Under the pieces are notes generated by a model. The model was not told the origin of the DNA and searched no databases. It saw only the letters and a program-made list of their open reading frames with translations. A stretch of 64,000 nt of DNA from Oxyruncus cristatus (taxonomy: Eukaryota; Chordata; Aves; Passeriformes; Cotingidae), in NCBI GenBank assembly GCA_013399855.1, contig VXAY01007422.1:89004-153003 (forward strand), in the 5' to 3' direction. The translations under genes and the position numbers were made by a program. Shown piece by piece: positions 33,538 to 45,062 of this stretch; positions within the stretch are counted from its first letter, which is position 1, and each line of letters opens with the position of its first letter.

Positions 33538-33793
33538 TAGAAAGTGCTACAAAAACATACAACCCATGAGTGGACCACAGCAATCCCAAAAGCTTCCAGG
33601 CAGCAACTCCCTGTGTCCCACCTCCAATCTGTCCCTTTTGGCCTTCACTTGATCCTTTCTCCACCTCAGCAAGGGACAGGACACCCCAAGCTGGGCAGGA
33701 GCAGCTCAGAGATCTCTCCAGCTCCAACAAAACCAGTTTTCCTCCACAAGGAGCTGCCACATGTGAGTTGACCCATCAAAATAAACCCCTGCT

Positions 33794-34130
33794 GAGCCGG
33801 GCAGGGATTTGTTGAGCCCCAAAATCACTTCTGAGCTCGGCAGGAGCCCCCAAAACCCCCTTCTGAGCTTGGCAGGGACTTGTTGAGCCCCAAAACCTGT
33901 TCTGAGCCTGGCAGGGACTTGTTGAGCCCCCAAACTCCTTCTGAGCCTGGCAGGGACTTGTTAAACTGCCAAACCCCTTCTGAGCCTGGCAGGGACTTGT
34001 TGAGCCCCCAAAACCCCCTTCTGAGCCGGGCAGGGACTTGTTGAGCCCCCAAACCCCTTCTGAGCCTGGCAGGGACTTGTTGAGCCCCCAAACCCCTTCT
34101 GAGCCTGGCAGGGACTCGTTAAGCCACAGT
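33794..34130. repeat. 39-bp minisatellite, about 8.7 copies
   Basis: Units start at 33794, 33833, 33865, 33904, 33943, 33982, 34023, 34062 and 34101, and most are 39 bp. The core is GAGCCTGGCAGGGACTTGTT. Because 39 is divisible by three, minus-strand frames stay open and give a 13-residue periodic peptide (NKSLPGSEGVWGL-like). That frame is a by-product. Confidence 0.95.
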
Positions 34131-34474
34131 GATGCTGTCACAAGGCTTAGTTTACCCCGCTGTCCCAAGCCTTGCTTACTCACAGCCTGAATCCACAGCT
34201 GAGCTTGGGTCAGTCTTTTCTCAGCTTCACCCACAGAACGAAAATAACACCATCTATTCCTTTTAGGAAATAACTCCTTGTTCCAAAAAAAGCCCATTAT
34301 GAGCATTCCACGCCGAGCTCTGAGCAGGAGCTGGGTTTTCCTGGTCACTGGGGATGACTGGCACAATAATCCTCCTTTATGTGCCCATATGCTGCTCTTC
34401 CACAAACACTCCCTCTCATCCAGCAGCTGAGGACTCAGTTCAGGATTTCTCTTGCTGTCCCTGAGCTGGGATTT
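34131..34474. other. Unique sequence
   Basis: Nothing was recognised beside the minisatellite. Confidence 0.5.
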
Positions 34475-34630
34475 CCCAGAGAAGCTGTGGCTGCCCCTGG
34501 ATCCCTGGAAGTGTCCAAGACCAGGTTGGAGTGACCTGGGCTGGTGGAAGGTGTCCCTGCCCGTGGCAAGGGGTGGGATGGAATTATCTTTAAGGTCTCT
34601 TCCAACCCAAGCCATCCTGGGATTCCACTC
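34475..34630 (+). mobile_element. CR1 tail, group A
   Basis: It starts CCCAGAGAAGCTGTGGCTGC and ends CAAGCCATCCTGGGATTCC. Confidence 0.9.
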
Positions 34631-35181
34631 CATGCCCACATTTTCCATTATGCAAAGATATTCCTACCCTCGTGGGTTTATTTTCCTTAAAGTTCTCACT
34701 GCAGTTGATTAAAGCTCAAATGCTGAAGGTGTAGAAAGCTGCACACGTTTACACTCTGTCCAATCAACTATTTGCACACTGGAATGACTGAAATTTGGAC
34801 AGCCACGTACTTCCAAAAATCCCTTCTGTGCTCACGGGTGTCCCTTTTGGGGACAAAGGGGGAACGTGGGGCCCTTCGGGGCCCAAATGCAGAAATCCAC
34901 GTTTGGCAGCCCCCGATTCAGAGTCCTGCCCCTCCAACACCTCCTGCCTCTTCCTCAGGTCCTCCCAGCTTTTCCCTCCTCCAAGGGTCTTTTATGACCC
35001 TTGTTTTAGACAGTCAAATTAGTCACAAGGATGGGGAAAAGAAGTATTTTTCCCTCGTTTCTTTTAAACGAGGATAGTCCAAAGGTCTGGGAGCCTTCCC
35101 TAAGGAGAGGATGCCAGGGAGAGTGTGAGCACTGACAGTGTCCTTCCCTCGGGCCAGAGGAGAATTTATTATTGCTGGGGT

Positions 35182-35182
<1 letters not shown>
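34631..35182. other. Unique sequence
   Basis: No element was recognised. Confidence 0.5.

Positions 35183-35221
<39 letters not shown>
35183..35221. repeat. (GAT)13 microsatellite
   Basis: A perfect GAT run passes directly into ATT triplets. Confidence 0.95.
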
Positions 35222-35222
<1 letters not shown>

Positions 35223-35735
35223 ATTATTATTAATGTCATATTATATGAATATACTGTTTCTATTATGTATAATCTTTCTAGTGCTATATATAATAATTAC
35301 ATTTATAGATGTGTATCTAAACTAAATATATATTTTATACAGGATTNNNNNNNNNNNNNNNNNNNNNNNNNNNNNNNNNNNNNNNNNNNNNNNNNNNNNN
35401 NNNNNNNNNNNNNNNNNNNNNNNNNNNNNNNNNNNNNNNNNNNNNNNNNNNNNNNNNNNNNNNNNNNNNNNNNNNATAATATATATACAATATAAATACA
35501 GTATATATATATAAATGTATATACTATATAAATATAGAACATATAAATATATATACTATATAATATAGTATATATTATATGTATATATAATAATAATATA
35601 TAATATATGGTCATAAATATATGTCTATAAATGTGATCTATTCTATATAGTAATATAAATATGATGCATAATGAAATGTGTATATTTAAAATATATTAAA
35701 TATACACAATATAATAACTATAAATAGATTTATTT
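35222..35735. repeat. AT-rich low-complexity block around a gap
   Basis: It is dominated by TATATA-type sequence on both sides of the 129-N gap. No other content was seen. Confidence 0.9.
35347..35475. other. Assembly gap, 129 N
   Basis: It is a run of n inside AT-rich simple sequence. Its true size is unknown. Confidence 0.99.
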
Positions 35736-36289
35736 CCACGCTACACCTCGGTCACCTCACCTCTAGGAGCAGGGAACTGCCCTGATTTGACTCAGTTTCT
35801 CAACCCCCAAAAGCTGAACCTTCTGCTCTTGCTGTGCGTGCCCCTTTTCCAGGAGAACATTCCCACCCCATGCCTGCCATCCAAAGCTTTCCACGTGACT
35901 AATTCCCAATTCCCAGGCTGAAGTGCCTGGATGAACAGTCTGAGTGAGCCGGGATTCGACCACGCAGTGGGTCCTGTCAGGGAATGAGGCCCTTTGGTTT
36001 GACTCCCAGCGGCTCTCAGGGGCTGGAGCTGCTTCCCTGATCCACAGACGAGTGGGAGAAGTTCTTGCAAAGGCAAGGGCACGCTGGAATTTTCTTCCTT
36101 CTTTTCTTTGGGAACCTCAGGAAGGTGGAGCGTTCCGTGAGAGGGATGCTCTGGTGTGGGCCTGATGCGTGTTGTGGGGACAGGACAGACCCCTCTGCAC
36201 CGTGCTCTCCATCCACCCCCATCCCTCAGTGTGCTTCCTATTCCGTCAGCCCTGCTGGCTTCTGCCAGCTGGCTCACATTCCAAACGGC
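35736..36289. other. Unique sequence
   Basis: No repeat or gene was recognised. Confidence 0.5.
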
Positions 36290-36640
36290 CAATCCCAGAA
36301 TCCCAGAGTGCGCTGAGCTGGAAGGGACCCCCAAGGACCATCCAGTCCAACTCCTGCCCTGCCCAGGACACCCCAACACTCCCCCCTGTCCCTCAGAGCG
36401 TTGTCCAAACCCTCCTGGAGCTCTGGCAGCCTTGGGGCCGTGCCCACTGCCCTGGGGAGCCTGGGCAGTGCCAACCACCCTGTGGGGGAAGAGCCTTGTG
36501 CTGAGATCCAACCTGAGCCTGCCCTGGCACAGCTCCAGCCCTTCCCTGGGGCCTGTCCCTGTTCCCCCAGAGCAGAGCTCAGTCCTGCCCCTCCTCTGCC
36601 CCTGGCAGCAGGACCACAGCACTGATCTCCGGGGCTCTCT
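36290..36640 (-). mobile_element. CR1 3' end, group E
   Basis: The tail is GAGCTGGAAGGGACCCCCAA. Read on the minus strand, it gives LELCQGRLRLDLSTRLFPHR, which corresponds to the CR1 GLKLRQGRFRLDIRKNFF segment. It extends further 5' than the copy at 15.8 kb. Confidence 0.9.
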
Positions 36641-36899
36641 GCAGTGAAGGAACTCCAGCAGACGTGTCAATAGATGTGTCGATGCCCCCTTTGTCCCGAT
36701 TTATTTTTAGTGTCCCCTCCATTGATTTGATACCAACTGGATGAGGTTGTGCCCTGGGACTCGGCTTCGATAACGGAAAGGATTTGACCCTCAGCCTTAA
36801 AACAAACCTCGGGACGTGATGTTATTGAGCGGTGTTTGACTCCTCAGGCATCCATATCTCCCTCCCCAGGGATGTGCTGGAGGAGAACAGGATGAAACG

Positions 36900-37370
36900 C
36901 AACACTGTGACACTGCTGGAGAGAGTCCAGAGGAAACTACGGAGCTGCTCCCAGGGCTGGAGCCCCTCTGCTTTGGGGACAGGCTGGGAGAGCTGGAGGA
37001 GCTCCCCTGGAGAAGAGAAGGCTCCAGGGAGAGCTGAGAGCCCCTGGCAGGGCCTAAAGGGGCTCCAGGAGAGCTGGAGAGGGACTGGGGACAAGGCAGG
37101 GAGGGACAGGACACAGGGAATGGCTTCCCAGTGCCAGAGGGCAGGGAGAGATGGGAGATTGGGAAGGAATTGCTGGCTGGGAGGGTGGGGAGGCCCTGGC
37201 CCAGGTTGCCCAAAGAAGCTGTGGCTGCCCCTGGATCCCTGGAAGTGTCCAAGGCCAGGTTGGAGTCACCTGGGCTGGTGGAAGGTGCCCCTGCCCGTGG
37301 CAGGGGGTGGCACTGGATGGGCTTTAAGGTCCCTTCCATCCCAAACCATTCTGGGATTCTGGGATTATTA
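36900..37370 (+). mobile_element. Long CR1 3' end, group A
   Basis: It starts at GACACTGCTGGAGAGAGTCC. CTGGAGGAGCTCCCCTGG replaces the usual CTGGGGGGGTTCCCC. It ends CCATTCTGGGATTCTGGGAT. Confidence 0.95.
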
Positions 37371-38401
37371 TGAAAGCCACTGGCATGTCTTTCCAGAGCC
37401 CCTGGTTGAGATGTTTGGGCATCACCTCCCCAGGTCTCTGAATAACCTCCTGCATGGCCACTTTTGTCCCTTTTTACATTCATATTTGCCCACATTTATA
37501 AGTTCTGGCCTTTTACCTAAATTACTCCCCGTCTTCCCACATCCAGCTATTTATAGACATCAGACACATCTTCCACACCTCCTAATCACAGGCATTAATT
37601 CAAAAAATCTCCCATGTCCCGCTTTGCCAGTCCCAACCTAAAAGCCCCCAGGCACAATCAGAGCCTTCCTGTGTCTGTTGATGAACCTGATTTGCAAGGA
37701 AAAACCCACAAAACATCAACAACTCCATAAATGCATCCACATTTTCCTTCATCTTCCCTTGTTTCCTGCCCTGTACAGACCGCTGCCTCTCCATATTCCA
37801 CCAGACCATTTTGTGTTTAATCCAACCCGCGTCTCTTTATTCCTGTCTAAAGCCACAGCTCTGGTGGCACATAAATAACGGTGTGACACCAAACAAAGCC
37901 GTTTAAGAAGCACAGCTGACAGGTTTTTATCCCCTGCCACCCTTACTATTCATTCCTTCCCCTCTGCCGTTCGACTCGGCGGCATCCCAAGCTCCACACA
38001 ACTGTAATTACTCTTTGGCTTCTATTAAGATCCAACCTGATGCTCCACCAGGAGGAGAGGGGGAGGGAAGGCAGGGAGTGCTCTCGGTGTCCCTCGTGGG
38101 TGGCTCTCACAGTGACAAACAGAAAAGGAACAGCAAAGTCATGAGTCACAATAAAGGAATTCAATTCCCTGGTCCTGCAAGCAGGAGGTACATGACAAAC
38201 AGAAGGGAAAAGGGAAGGCCAACAGGATGGAGTTGTGCCCGAGGATGGATTACAGGCAGGCAATCTGGGACCTGCCAGGGCTAAAACCCTGAAGTGACTG
38301 GGTTTGTGGCTCTGGCTGCAGCTCCCCAGGGAGAACATCCAGCTTTTGTAAACCTGCTGTGGCCCAGCTTAAACATTATTAAACACACTCAGGGTTTAAA
38401 T
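37371..38401. other. Unique sequence
   Basis: There is no repeat. At 37860-38040 there is a mixed-composition stretch with CAACTGTAATTACTCTTTGG. No gene was recognised. Confidence 0.45.
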
Positions 38402-38612
38402 ATGGGGAAGGAATTGCTGGCTGGGAGGGGGGGGAGGCCTTGGCCAAGGTTGCCCAGAGAAGCTGTGGCTGCCCCTGGATCCCTGGAAGTGTCCAAGGCC
38501 AGGTTGGAGCAACCTGGGCTAGTGGGAGGTGTCCCTGCCCATGGCAAGGGTGGAATGGGATGATCTTTAAGATCCTTTCCAAGCCAAACCATTCTAGGAT
38601 TCCATGATCTCT
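38402..38612 (+). mobile_element. CR1 3' end, group A
   Basis: It starts GGGAAGGAATTGCTGGCTGG and ends AACCATTCTAGGATTCCATG. Confidence 0.9.
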
Positions 38613-38787
38613 TCACATCCTCTACATCATCTCTATTAAATCCAGGCAGATTTTTCACATGATTTCAAGTCCCAGAACTACTGGTGAAGGAACTCCTGGT
38701 TGGACAATCCTCATTGCCACAACTTTACAGCCCTGGGATGGGTGAACACCCATCCTATGAGTATTCCCATTAATGGGAATCCACTAA

Positions 38788-39300
38788 TGGCTGGAGCCCC
38801 TCTGACATGGAGCCAGGCTGGGAGAGCTGGGGGGGTTCCCCTGGAGAAGAGAAGGCTCCAGGGAGAGCTGAGAGCCCCTTCCAGGGCCTAAAGGGGCTCC
38901 AGGAGAGCTGGAGAGGGACTGGGGACAAGGGATGGAGGGACAGGACACAGGGAATGGCTTCCCACTGCCAGAGGGCAGGGAGAGATGGGATAGTGGGAAG
39001 GAATTGCTGGCTGGGAGGGTGGGGAGGCCCTGGCCCAGGTTTGCCCAGAGAAGCTGTGGCTGCCCCTGGATCCCTGGAAGTGTCCAAGGCCAGGCTGGAG
39101 CCACCTGGGCTGGTGGGAGGTGTCCCTGCCCATGTCAAGGGTGGAATGGGATGGGATTTAAGGTCCTTTCCAACCCAAACCAGTCTGGGATTCATCCCCT
39201 CTCCAGCAGCCCCTAAACCCAGATGAAGAACACAACCAGGTTGGAACTGGATGGGCTTTAAGGTCCCTTCCAACAGAAACCATTCCATCGTTCTGTGACG
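38788..39300 (+). mobile_element. CR1 group A with extended double tail
   Basis: The body starts GGCTGGAGCCCCTCTGACAT. The first tail ends near 39188, linker M covers 39190-39240, and the second tail runs to about 39298. It is independent of the pair at 5 and 10 kb. Confidence 0.95.
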
Positions 39301-39935
39301 AGCAGACACCTCACTCCCACACTGGTAAATACTGTCCCAGGATTTACTCTCACAGTAATTCATTATAAATCCCAGACTGCCCAGAAGTGCCCTGACCAGG
39401 CAGAGCTGATGCCAACAGCACGTGCAAGTCCCCTGGAATGATGCCAGGGGAGGAAGGAGGTGCAGCAGGAGAGCCCTGTGCAGTCACAACATCCATTTAT
39501 CATCTCTGGGTGATGCGAAGGTGAATCCCCAGCTGGAGGATCCCTCGTGCCAGAGCTCTGCCACTGTGGAGCAGGAAAGGGTCTGGTCATGGAAAATGGA
39601 CCTGCAGGTCTGAGCTTGGAGAGGGGAATGAAAACAGAGTCCCTCAACCCCTCGAGCACCAGCCAGGTCCTCCCTAAAGATTAATACTGATCCTAAAGCC
39701 AAGCTCAGCTGAGGTGATGAAGGAAACATCTCCAGGCTGCAGTGCCTCAGGAAAATTTTGGTGCTTGATGTCTGGAATTATTTTATTTACCTGTCTCCTG
39801 ATTTCAGTGAAGTTATTTCTGATTTACTTCAGAAGTGGAAAGTGCTCTTTGTACTTTCAGGATTTGACCTAAAATGACTTAGTTTCCAACCTGCAACTTG
39901 AGTTTTCAGGATCCCATTTGCCACCTTTAAGAGGA
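39301..39935. other. Unique sequence
   Basis: No element was recognised. Confidence 0.5.
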
Positions 39936-40185
39936 CAATGGGACAGGAGGAGAGGGAACGGCCTCCAGCTGGGCCAGGGGAGAAGTAGGTGGGACATCAG
40001 CAGGAATTCCTCCCTGGAAAGGGTGGTGAGGCCTTGGCAGGGGCTGCCCAGGGAGGTTTGGAGTGCCCAGCCCTGGAGGTGCCCAAGGAAGGCCTGGCCG
40101 TGGCACTCAGTGCTCTGGGCTGGGGGACAAGGGGGGATCCATGGGCTGGGAGGGCTTTTCCAGCCTCAGGGATTCTGTGGCTAAG
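39936..40185 (+). mobile_element. CR1 3' end, group B
   Basis: It starts GGGACAGGAGGAGAGGGAAC and ends TTTTCCAGCCTCAGGGATTC. Confidence 0.9.
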
Positions 40186-41599
40186 ATCATTTTGACTTCC
40201 AGCTCTGCCAAAGGATTTAAGGGGGTAACAAGAATCCACCAGCACAGATTCATCCACAGGATGATCCTCTGCAGAGACCTGAAGGAATCCCAGTGTCCCA
40301 CCGAGCACCCAACCACTGCTGTCACTGCGTGTCACAGCCTGAGTGTCCCATCCCAAGAGAAAGATGAATTTTGGGACTTGTGAAAATCCCCCCTCGGGCA
40401 CACTTCGGCTCCTTGATTAAAGAATAACCTTCATTCTCCCCACAACATCTTTTGGGAATATCTTAAGCCCGCAAACAGAATCCAGGCTTTGACTGATGGT
40501 CAAGTGGAGAACAAGGAAACACATCCATCACGTGACGTCACAGCCTGTGATTACGGAGGATTCCCAGAAAACAGCACAAAACAGTTGGGGAAAACCTGGC
40601 ATTTCCATGGCCACTTGTTGCACTTCACCCTCCTCCTGGACCTGCTTATTCCACAAGTTATTCTTAAATCAGCAGGTCAAAATAACTCAAGTCAAACTGA
40701 GCAGCAACAAGAAATCGTTGACGCAGGAAATTGATTCTCAGAAATATTTTGGGTGGAGTTTTGGCTGTTGAAAAAGGCAGAGGATGATCCACCTCAGCTG
40801 GTGTGAGCAGCATCACTGCCCTGGTGAGATTGGAATCCCGAGGAGAAAGGAGATGGACCAACAGGCAGAATGATCCAACCTGGGAGTTCTCTCCAAACCC
40901 TTCCCCTCGTGTTTTGCTCATCACAAGCGTCACAAAACGGCTCTTCCCTCATTTATGAACATTCTGGGATTCCACCACAGGGATGGCTCACCAAGCCTCA
41001 CGCCCTCTTGGCTCTGGAAGAACCAAACTCCTGACCTGGCTTCCATCTTATTCACCCCAATAATCACAGAAGAAGGGTTGCTGCTTCCTACAAATGCCAC
41101 ACCACCAATTTGAGTGACGTTAGTGGGATTTACTGTGAGAAAACAAGAACAACAATTGTTCTTCTTGCAGAAAACATTTCACCACCCAAATTACCCGTGA
41201 ACATTATTTAGGAGTTCTGTATTTAAACATTATTTAGGAGTTCTGTATTTAAAGCTTCCCCTTCACATCATTATTTAGTATTTTTTCCATCGAGCGAGCT
41301 CTGTTGTCTTTTTGCAGTTGATCCTTAGCTTAAATCCCAGGTTTTTTCCTTTTCTTCTCTTTTCCATTCTCAGCCACAGAAACCAAGATTTCTATTCTGC
41401 CCATACATCACAGAGACATATATTAAAAGTCAAATGGCCAGCCCAACCAGAGGGGAACACAGGCAATAAATGCTAAAGCCACGGGGATGCTGCTGCTGCA
41501 ATAACTGACAGCAGGGAGCAAGTGTGGGTTTATGGGGTTTAGAGTTAATTATTTCGAGATTTAGGAATATTCCATGAAGGACATTGAGGAGAAACCAGC
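40186..41599. other. Unique sequence
   Basis: It holds a 26-bp tandem pair at 41201-41252 (ACATTATTTAGGAGTTCTGT). No gene or transposon was recognised. Confidence 0.5.
41201..41252. repeat. 26-bp tandem repeat, 2 copies
   Basis: The units at 41201 and 41227 are identical. Confidence 0.9.
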
Positions 41600-41810
41600 A
41601 AATCACAGATTTTAAGGTTGGAAAACCCCTTTGAGATCGAGTCCAACCATCCCCCAGCACTGCCAAGGCCACCACTGCCCCGTGTCCCCAAGTGCCACAT
41701 CCACAGGGATGTGAAATCCCTGCAGGGATGTGACTCCACCCCTGCCCTGGGCTGGACAATCCTTTTCCATGATGAAGTTTTCCCTAATATCCAATTTAGC
41801 ACTTCTGGAG
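41600..41810 (-). mobile_element. CR1 3' end, group D
   Basis: It shows TTTTAAGGTTGGAAAACCCC, GTGCCACATCCACAGGGATG and AAGTTTTCCCTAATATCC. Confidence 0.9.
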
Positions 41811-42325
41811 GAGGCACATTTCCCACCCAGGGAGGAAATCCATCAGTCTGCTCCAAGAGAGGAGGGAATATTTAACGACTGCCTGGCAATGGCAAAGTGG
41901 GAGAGCAGGGAAGCAGATAAATCCGAGGAGACAGAGGGTCTGGCTGCCAGGTCAGTGCTCAACAAACAAAACCAGCAAGAAGCTCACAAACCCCTTTGGA
42001 ATTGGGAACTGGAAGCAGGGAATCACAGACGAGAGCTGAAATAAGGCTTGGAATCTGTGTCAGAACTGCAGCAATTTAAAGGGTGATCCCCCTGTTCCAA
42101 GACTGCTCTTCCTCCCTCTGGGATGCACAAGCATTTGGATCCTGGGAATGTCTGCAGAGCCTTCCACGAGCCCGGATTTTACCACAGTAAATCAGGAAAA
42201 ACGAGGTGACAGAAGAAATATCCCAAATAAAGCTCTGGGCAACAGCAGCACATCCCTGCTGTGCTCACAACGGCCTCACATTCCCTAAGCCAGGAATTCC
42301 GTCAGGTCATCTTCCCAGCGATTTG
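41811..42325. other. Unique sequence
   Basis: No element was recognised up to the edge of the donor segment. Confidence 0.5.
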
Positions 42326-42522
42326 GCAGCACTGGAGCAGAGTCTCACACCAACAGAAACCATCCCTGGGATGCTGAGGGATGAACAGAGCTGGATTTTG
42401 CAGCTCTGAGCTAAAAATAACATCACCTCCAACAGTGCCACCCTGAGAATGGGCTCTGTGAGCACCAGCCAACTAATCCCAGGAAAAAAACAGCTGGATT
42501 CAGGGCACCCCCGAGGAAGGAG
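42326..42522. repeat. Donor copy of a 196-bp templated insertion
   Basis: It matches 45845-46040 with a single indel (one A in an A-run) and no substitutions. It is non-CR1 unique sequence here and runs smoothly into both flanks. Confidence 0.95.
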
Positions 42523-42821
42523 GAGCTGGCAGAGTCATCAGGAAACATTCCTTTGCTCCATGTTTTCTCCAGATGGAGTTTAGGACATCCGGGAGTTGTA
42601 ACTCAGTTCCACATGACGTGCAGGGAGGTGAGGATATTCCTGGGAATGCCACGGGCCTGAGGGTCAGGTCGTGCTCATATCCCAAAATCCATGAGAGCAA
42701 GACACATGGAAAAGGGGGAAACAACCAAAACTTCAATGGTTCTTCACTATATTCACAAAAAGATGTAAAAAAAAGGAAACTTCAAGGGGATAAAACCTAA
42801 TCCAGAACATGGAATCATCCA

Positions 42822-42885
42822 GTTGGAACTGGATGGACTTCAAGGTCCCTTCCAACCCAAACCATTCCATGATTCCATGAAGAAG
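42822..42885 (+). mobile_element. CR1 tail remnant, extended-tail type
   Basis: It contains CCAGTTGGAACTGGATGGAC and CAAGGTCCCTTCCAACCC, which are the second tail of the double-tail copies. Confidence 0.85.
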
Positions 42886-43284
42886 ATGCACTTTCTCCAC
42901 TGAAAAAAACGCAGATGTTTGGGTTTCCAGCATAAAAGAGTGAAATAAAGCACATTATTTGCTGGTTGGAGCATGCACAAAGCTGTGCCGGGGGATATGG
43001 AGGATCTCCAGCTGCATCCACAGGGATGGGCCCAGAAAGATTTGTAGGACACTGGTAAAAAAACCCCAAAATCTTATTTTTCCATCAGAAGAAAAATAAG
43101 GGGAAGTTTTTGATTCTTTTTGAAGTTTTCAGGGTGTTTCGTAAAGGTGGAAAAGGTCCTCTAATGGTCCAGGAATATAATCCCTGGGGAAACAAAATCA
43201 TGAAAGGGAAATATTGTGGAATCCCACAAAAACTTAGCCTGCACAGGTGGACATTTACCCGAAATGCTGGAGTGGAAATATAGG
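42886..43284. other. Unique sequence
   Basis: Nothing was recognised. Confidence 0.5.
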
Positions 43285-43440
43285 ATGTGGAGTGACAGGA
43301 AAAGGGGGAATAGCTTCAAACTAACAGAAGACAGGGATAGATGGGATATTGGGAAGGAATTGCTGGCTGGGAGGGTGGGGAGGCCCTGGCCCAGGTTGCC
43401 CCTGGATCCCTGGAAGTGTCCAAGGCCAGGTTGGACAGAT
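43285..43440 (+). mobile_element. CR1 group A, tail lost
   Basis: It covers GATGGGATATTGGGAAGGAA to CCAGGTTGGACAGATC. The CAGAGAAGCTGTGGCTGCC block is deleted and the 3' tail is absent, so it was broken after insertion. Confidence 0.85.
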
Positions 43441-43897
43441 CACGGAGCCGCTTGGTCAACTGCTGTTTTTTTCATGGAAAAGGGAATTTAAGCCCTTAAA
43501 TTAAACTTGTTCAGGGTCAAACTGCCAAGAGGGGACGCAACAAGAAGGAGCAAAGAAGAAACAACTCACGGGTTGTAAGAATGAAGAGTGAATCCAACCG
43601 GGAAGTTCGGGGGTGGGTAAAATCCCAGTGCCCTTCACAGTGTCACCTGAGCCTGGGGACAGCAGCTGTTTGTCCCTGAGTGCCAGAGAGCTCCTAATCA
43701 GCACTGACAGGAATAAGCAGTTGGGTTTGGTTTTTTTCTTCTGAGGCCTCTTGAGGGACACATTTACAACCACCCTTCAGGAGGCTGAGTTGATGACTCA
43801 CGGCACCTCAGGCCAAAACTAATCCCATCCTAAAAGATGCTTAATAAAGCAGGTCCAGATGCATCCTCAGTCATGAAGAGCAGATCTCTCAGCCACG
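43441..43897. other. Unique sequence
   Basis: No element was recognised. Confidence 0.5.
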
Positions 43898-44010
43898 GAA
43901 CCACAGGATGATTTGGGGTGGAAGGGAGCTAAAGGATCGACTCATTCCATGAGCCACGGGCAGGGACACCTTCCGTTATCCCGGGTTGCTCCAAGCCGTG
44001 TCCTGGTTCC
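43898..44010 (-). mobile_element. CR1 tail, group A
   Basis: It shows CAGGATGATTTGGGGTGG, GGGCAGGGACACCTTCCG and GGGTTGCTCCAAGCC. Confidence 0.85.
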
Positions 44011-44765
44011 AAACCTGATCCCATGTCTGGAAGATGTGGCTGCTGGCACCTCGCACTGTCAGCCTGTGCCCACTGCACAGACACACCTGCAACAAGAATC
44101 CCACAGTCTGGAGAGTCAAAGGATTAATGGAACGGTGGGAAACCTTCCCAACGGCTCTGCCATCCCGTGGGATGCTGCTCCAGAACCGGTTCCCAGTGCT
44201 AAAGCAAACGCTGTCCCCGCGTCGTTCAGCTCAGCCAGGCAACCAAACCTGCACAGTTCCTACTCCCCAAAAGCGTGATTTGGCTTCTCAGAGTCGTTTT
44301 TAAAACCAGCGAGGATTAATCACCTCAATCTCCACACTTGGAACATTTCAAGCCTTTAATCTGGACCAGAATCTCACCTCAGGGCCTCAGGATTCCCACA
44401 CCTGGAGTTCTGTCGCAGTCCAGGGCATGACCATCAGCTCAAGACCTTGCCTGCTGCTTTCTGAGGAGGTTATGGAGGAACACACGTGGATTTCGGGGGG
44501 TTTTAAACCAGCACAGCATCCCAAACTCTGCAGAAGAGGAGACAGTTTGGGAGGGCTGCTGCCCATCGGTGAAGGATCTCTCACAGTCCCACCTGCTCAG
44601 CACTTCCCTCACGACCTGGGAGGTGTTTCCACGCTCAGATGGTTTCAGTTGTTCCCACGTTCAGATCTTATAAAAAAACCCCCAATGTTAAAAAGTCACA
44701 ACTGGCTTTTAAACTCTTCTGCTCAGGTACCAACAATCAGAGTGATGAGAGCGGAGCTGACTATT
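44011..44765. other. Unique sequence
   Basis: No element was recognised. The longest frame (116 residues) has no domain. Confidence 0.5.
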
Positions 44766-44837
44766 CCAAATCACTGAGACACAAAGGTTGGAAAAGCCCT
44801 CCAAAGTCACCCAGCCCGTTTTGTCAGTCCTGCCCAT
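44766..44837 (-). mobile_element. CR1 tail remnant, group B/D type
   Basis: AAAGGTTGGAAAAGCCCTCC is clear. The copy is cut on its 5' side by the GT-rich tract. Confidence 0.7.
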
Positions 44838-45062
44838 AAATTGTTTTTTGTTGTTGTTGTTGGGTTTTTTGTTTGTTTGTTTTGGTTTGGTTTTTTGTTT
44901 GTTTTGTTTTGTTTGTGGTTTTTTGTTGTTGGTTTTTTGTTTGTTTTGTTTGTTTGTTTTTTGGTTGGTTGGTTTTGTTGTTTTTTGGGGTTTTGTTGTT
45001 GTTGCTTTTTGTTTCGTGTTGTTGTTGTTGTTTCTTTTTTGGTTGCTTGGTTGGTTTTTTAA
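44838..45062. repeat. GT-only low-complexity tract
   Basis: About 220 bases are almost entirely T and G on the plus strand, as TTG, TTTG and TTTTG units. Frames through it are fortuitous (Phe/Val/Cys/Leu-rich). Confidence 0.95.

Noticed and set aside
33776..34648. 290-residue repeat protein
   Set aside because: It is produced by a 39-bp minisatellite plus antisense CR1 sequence. There is no start context or domain.
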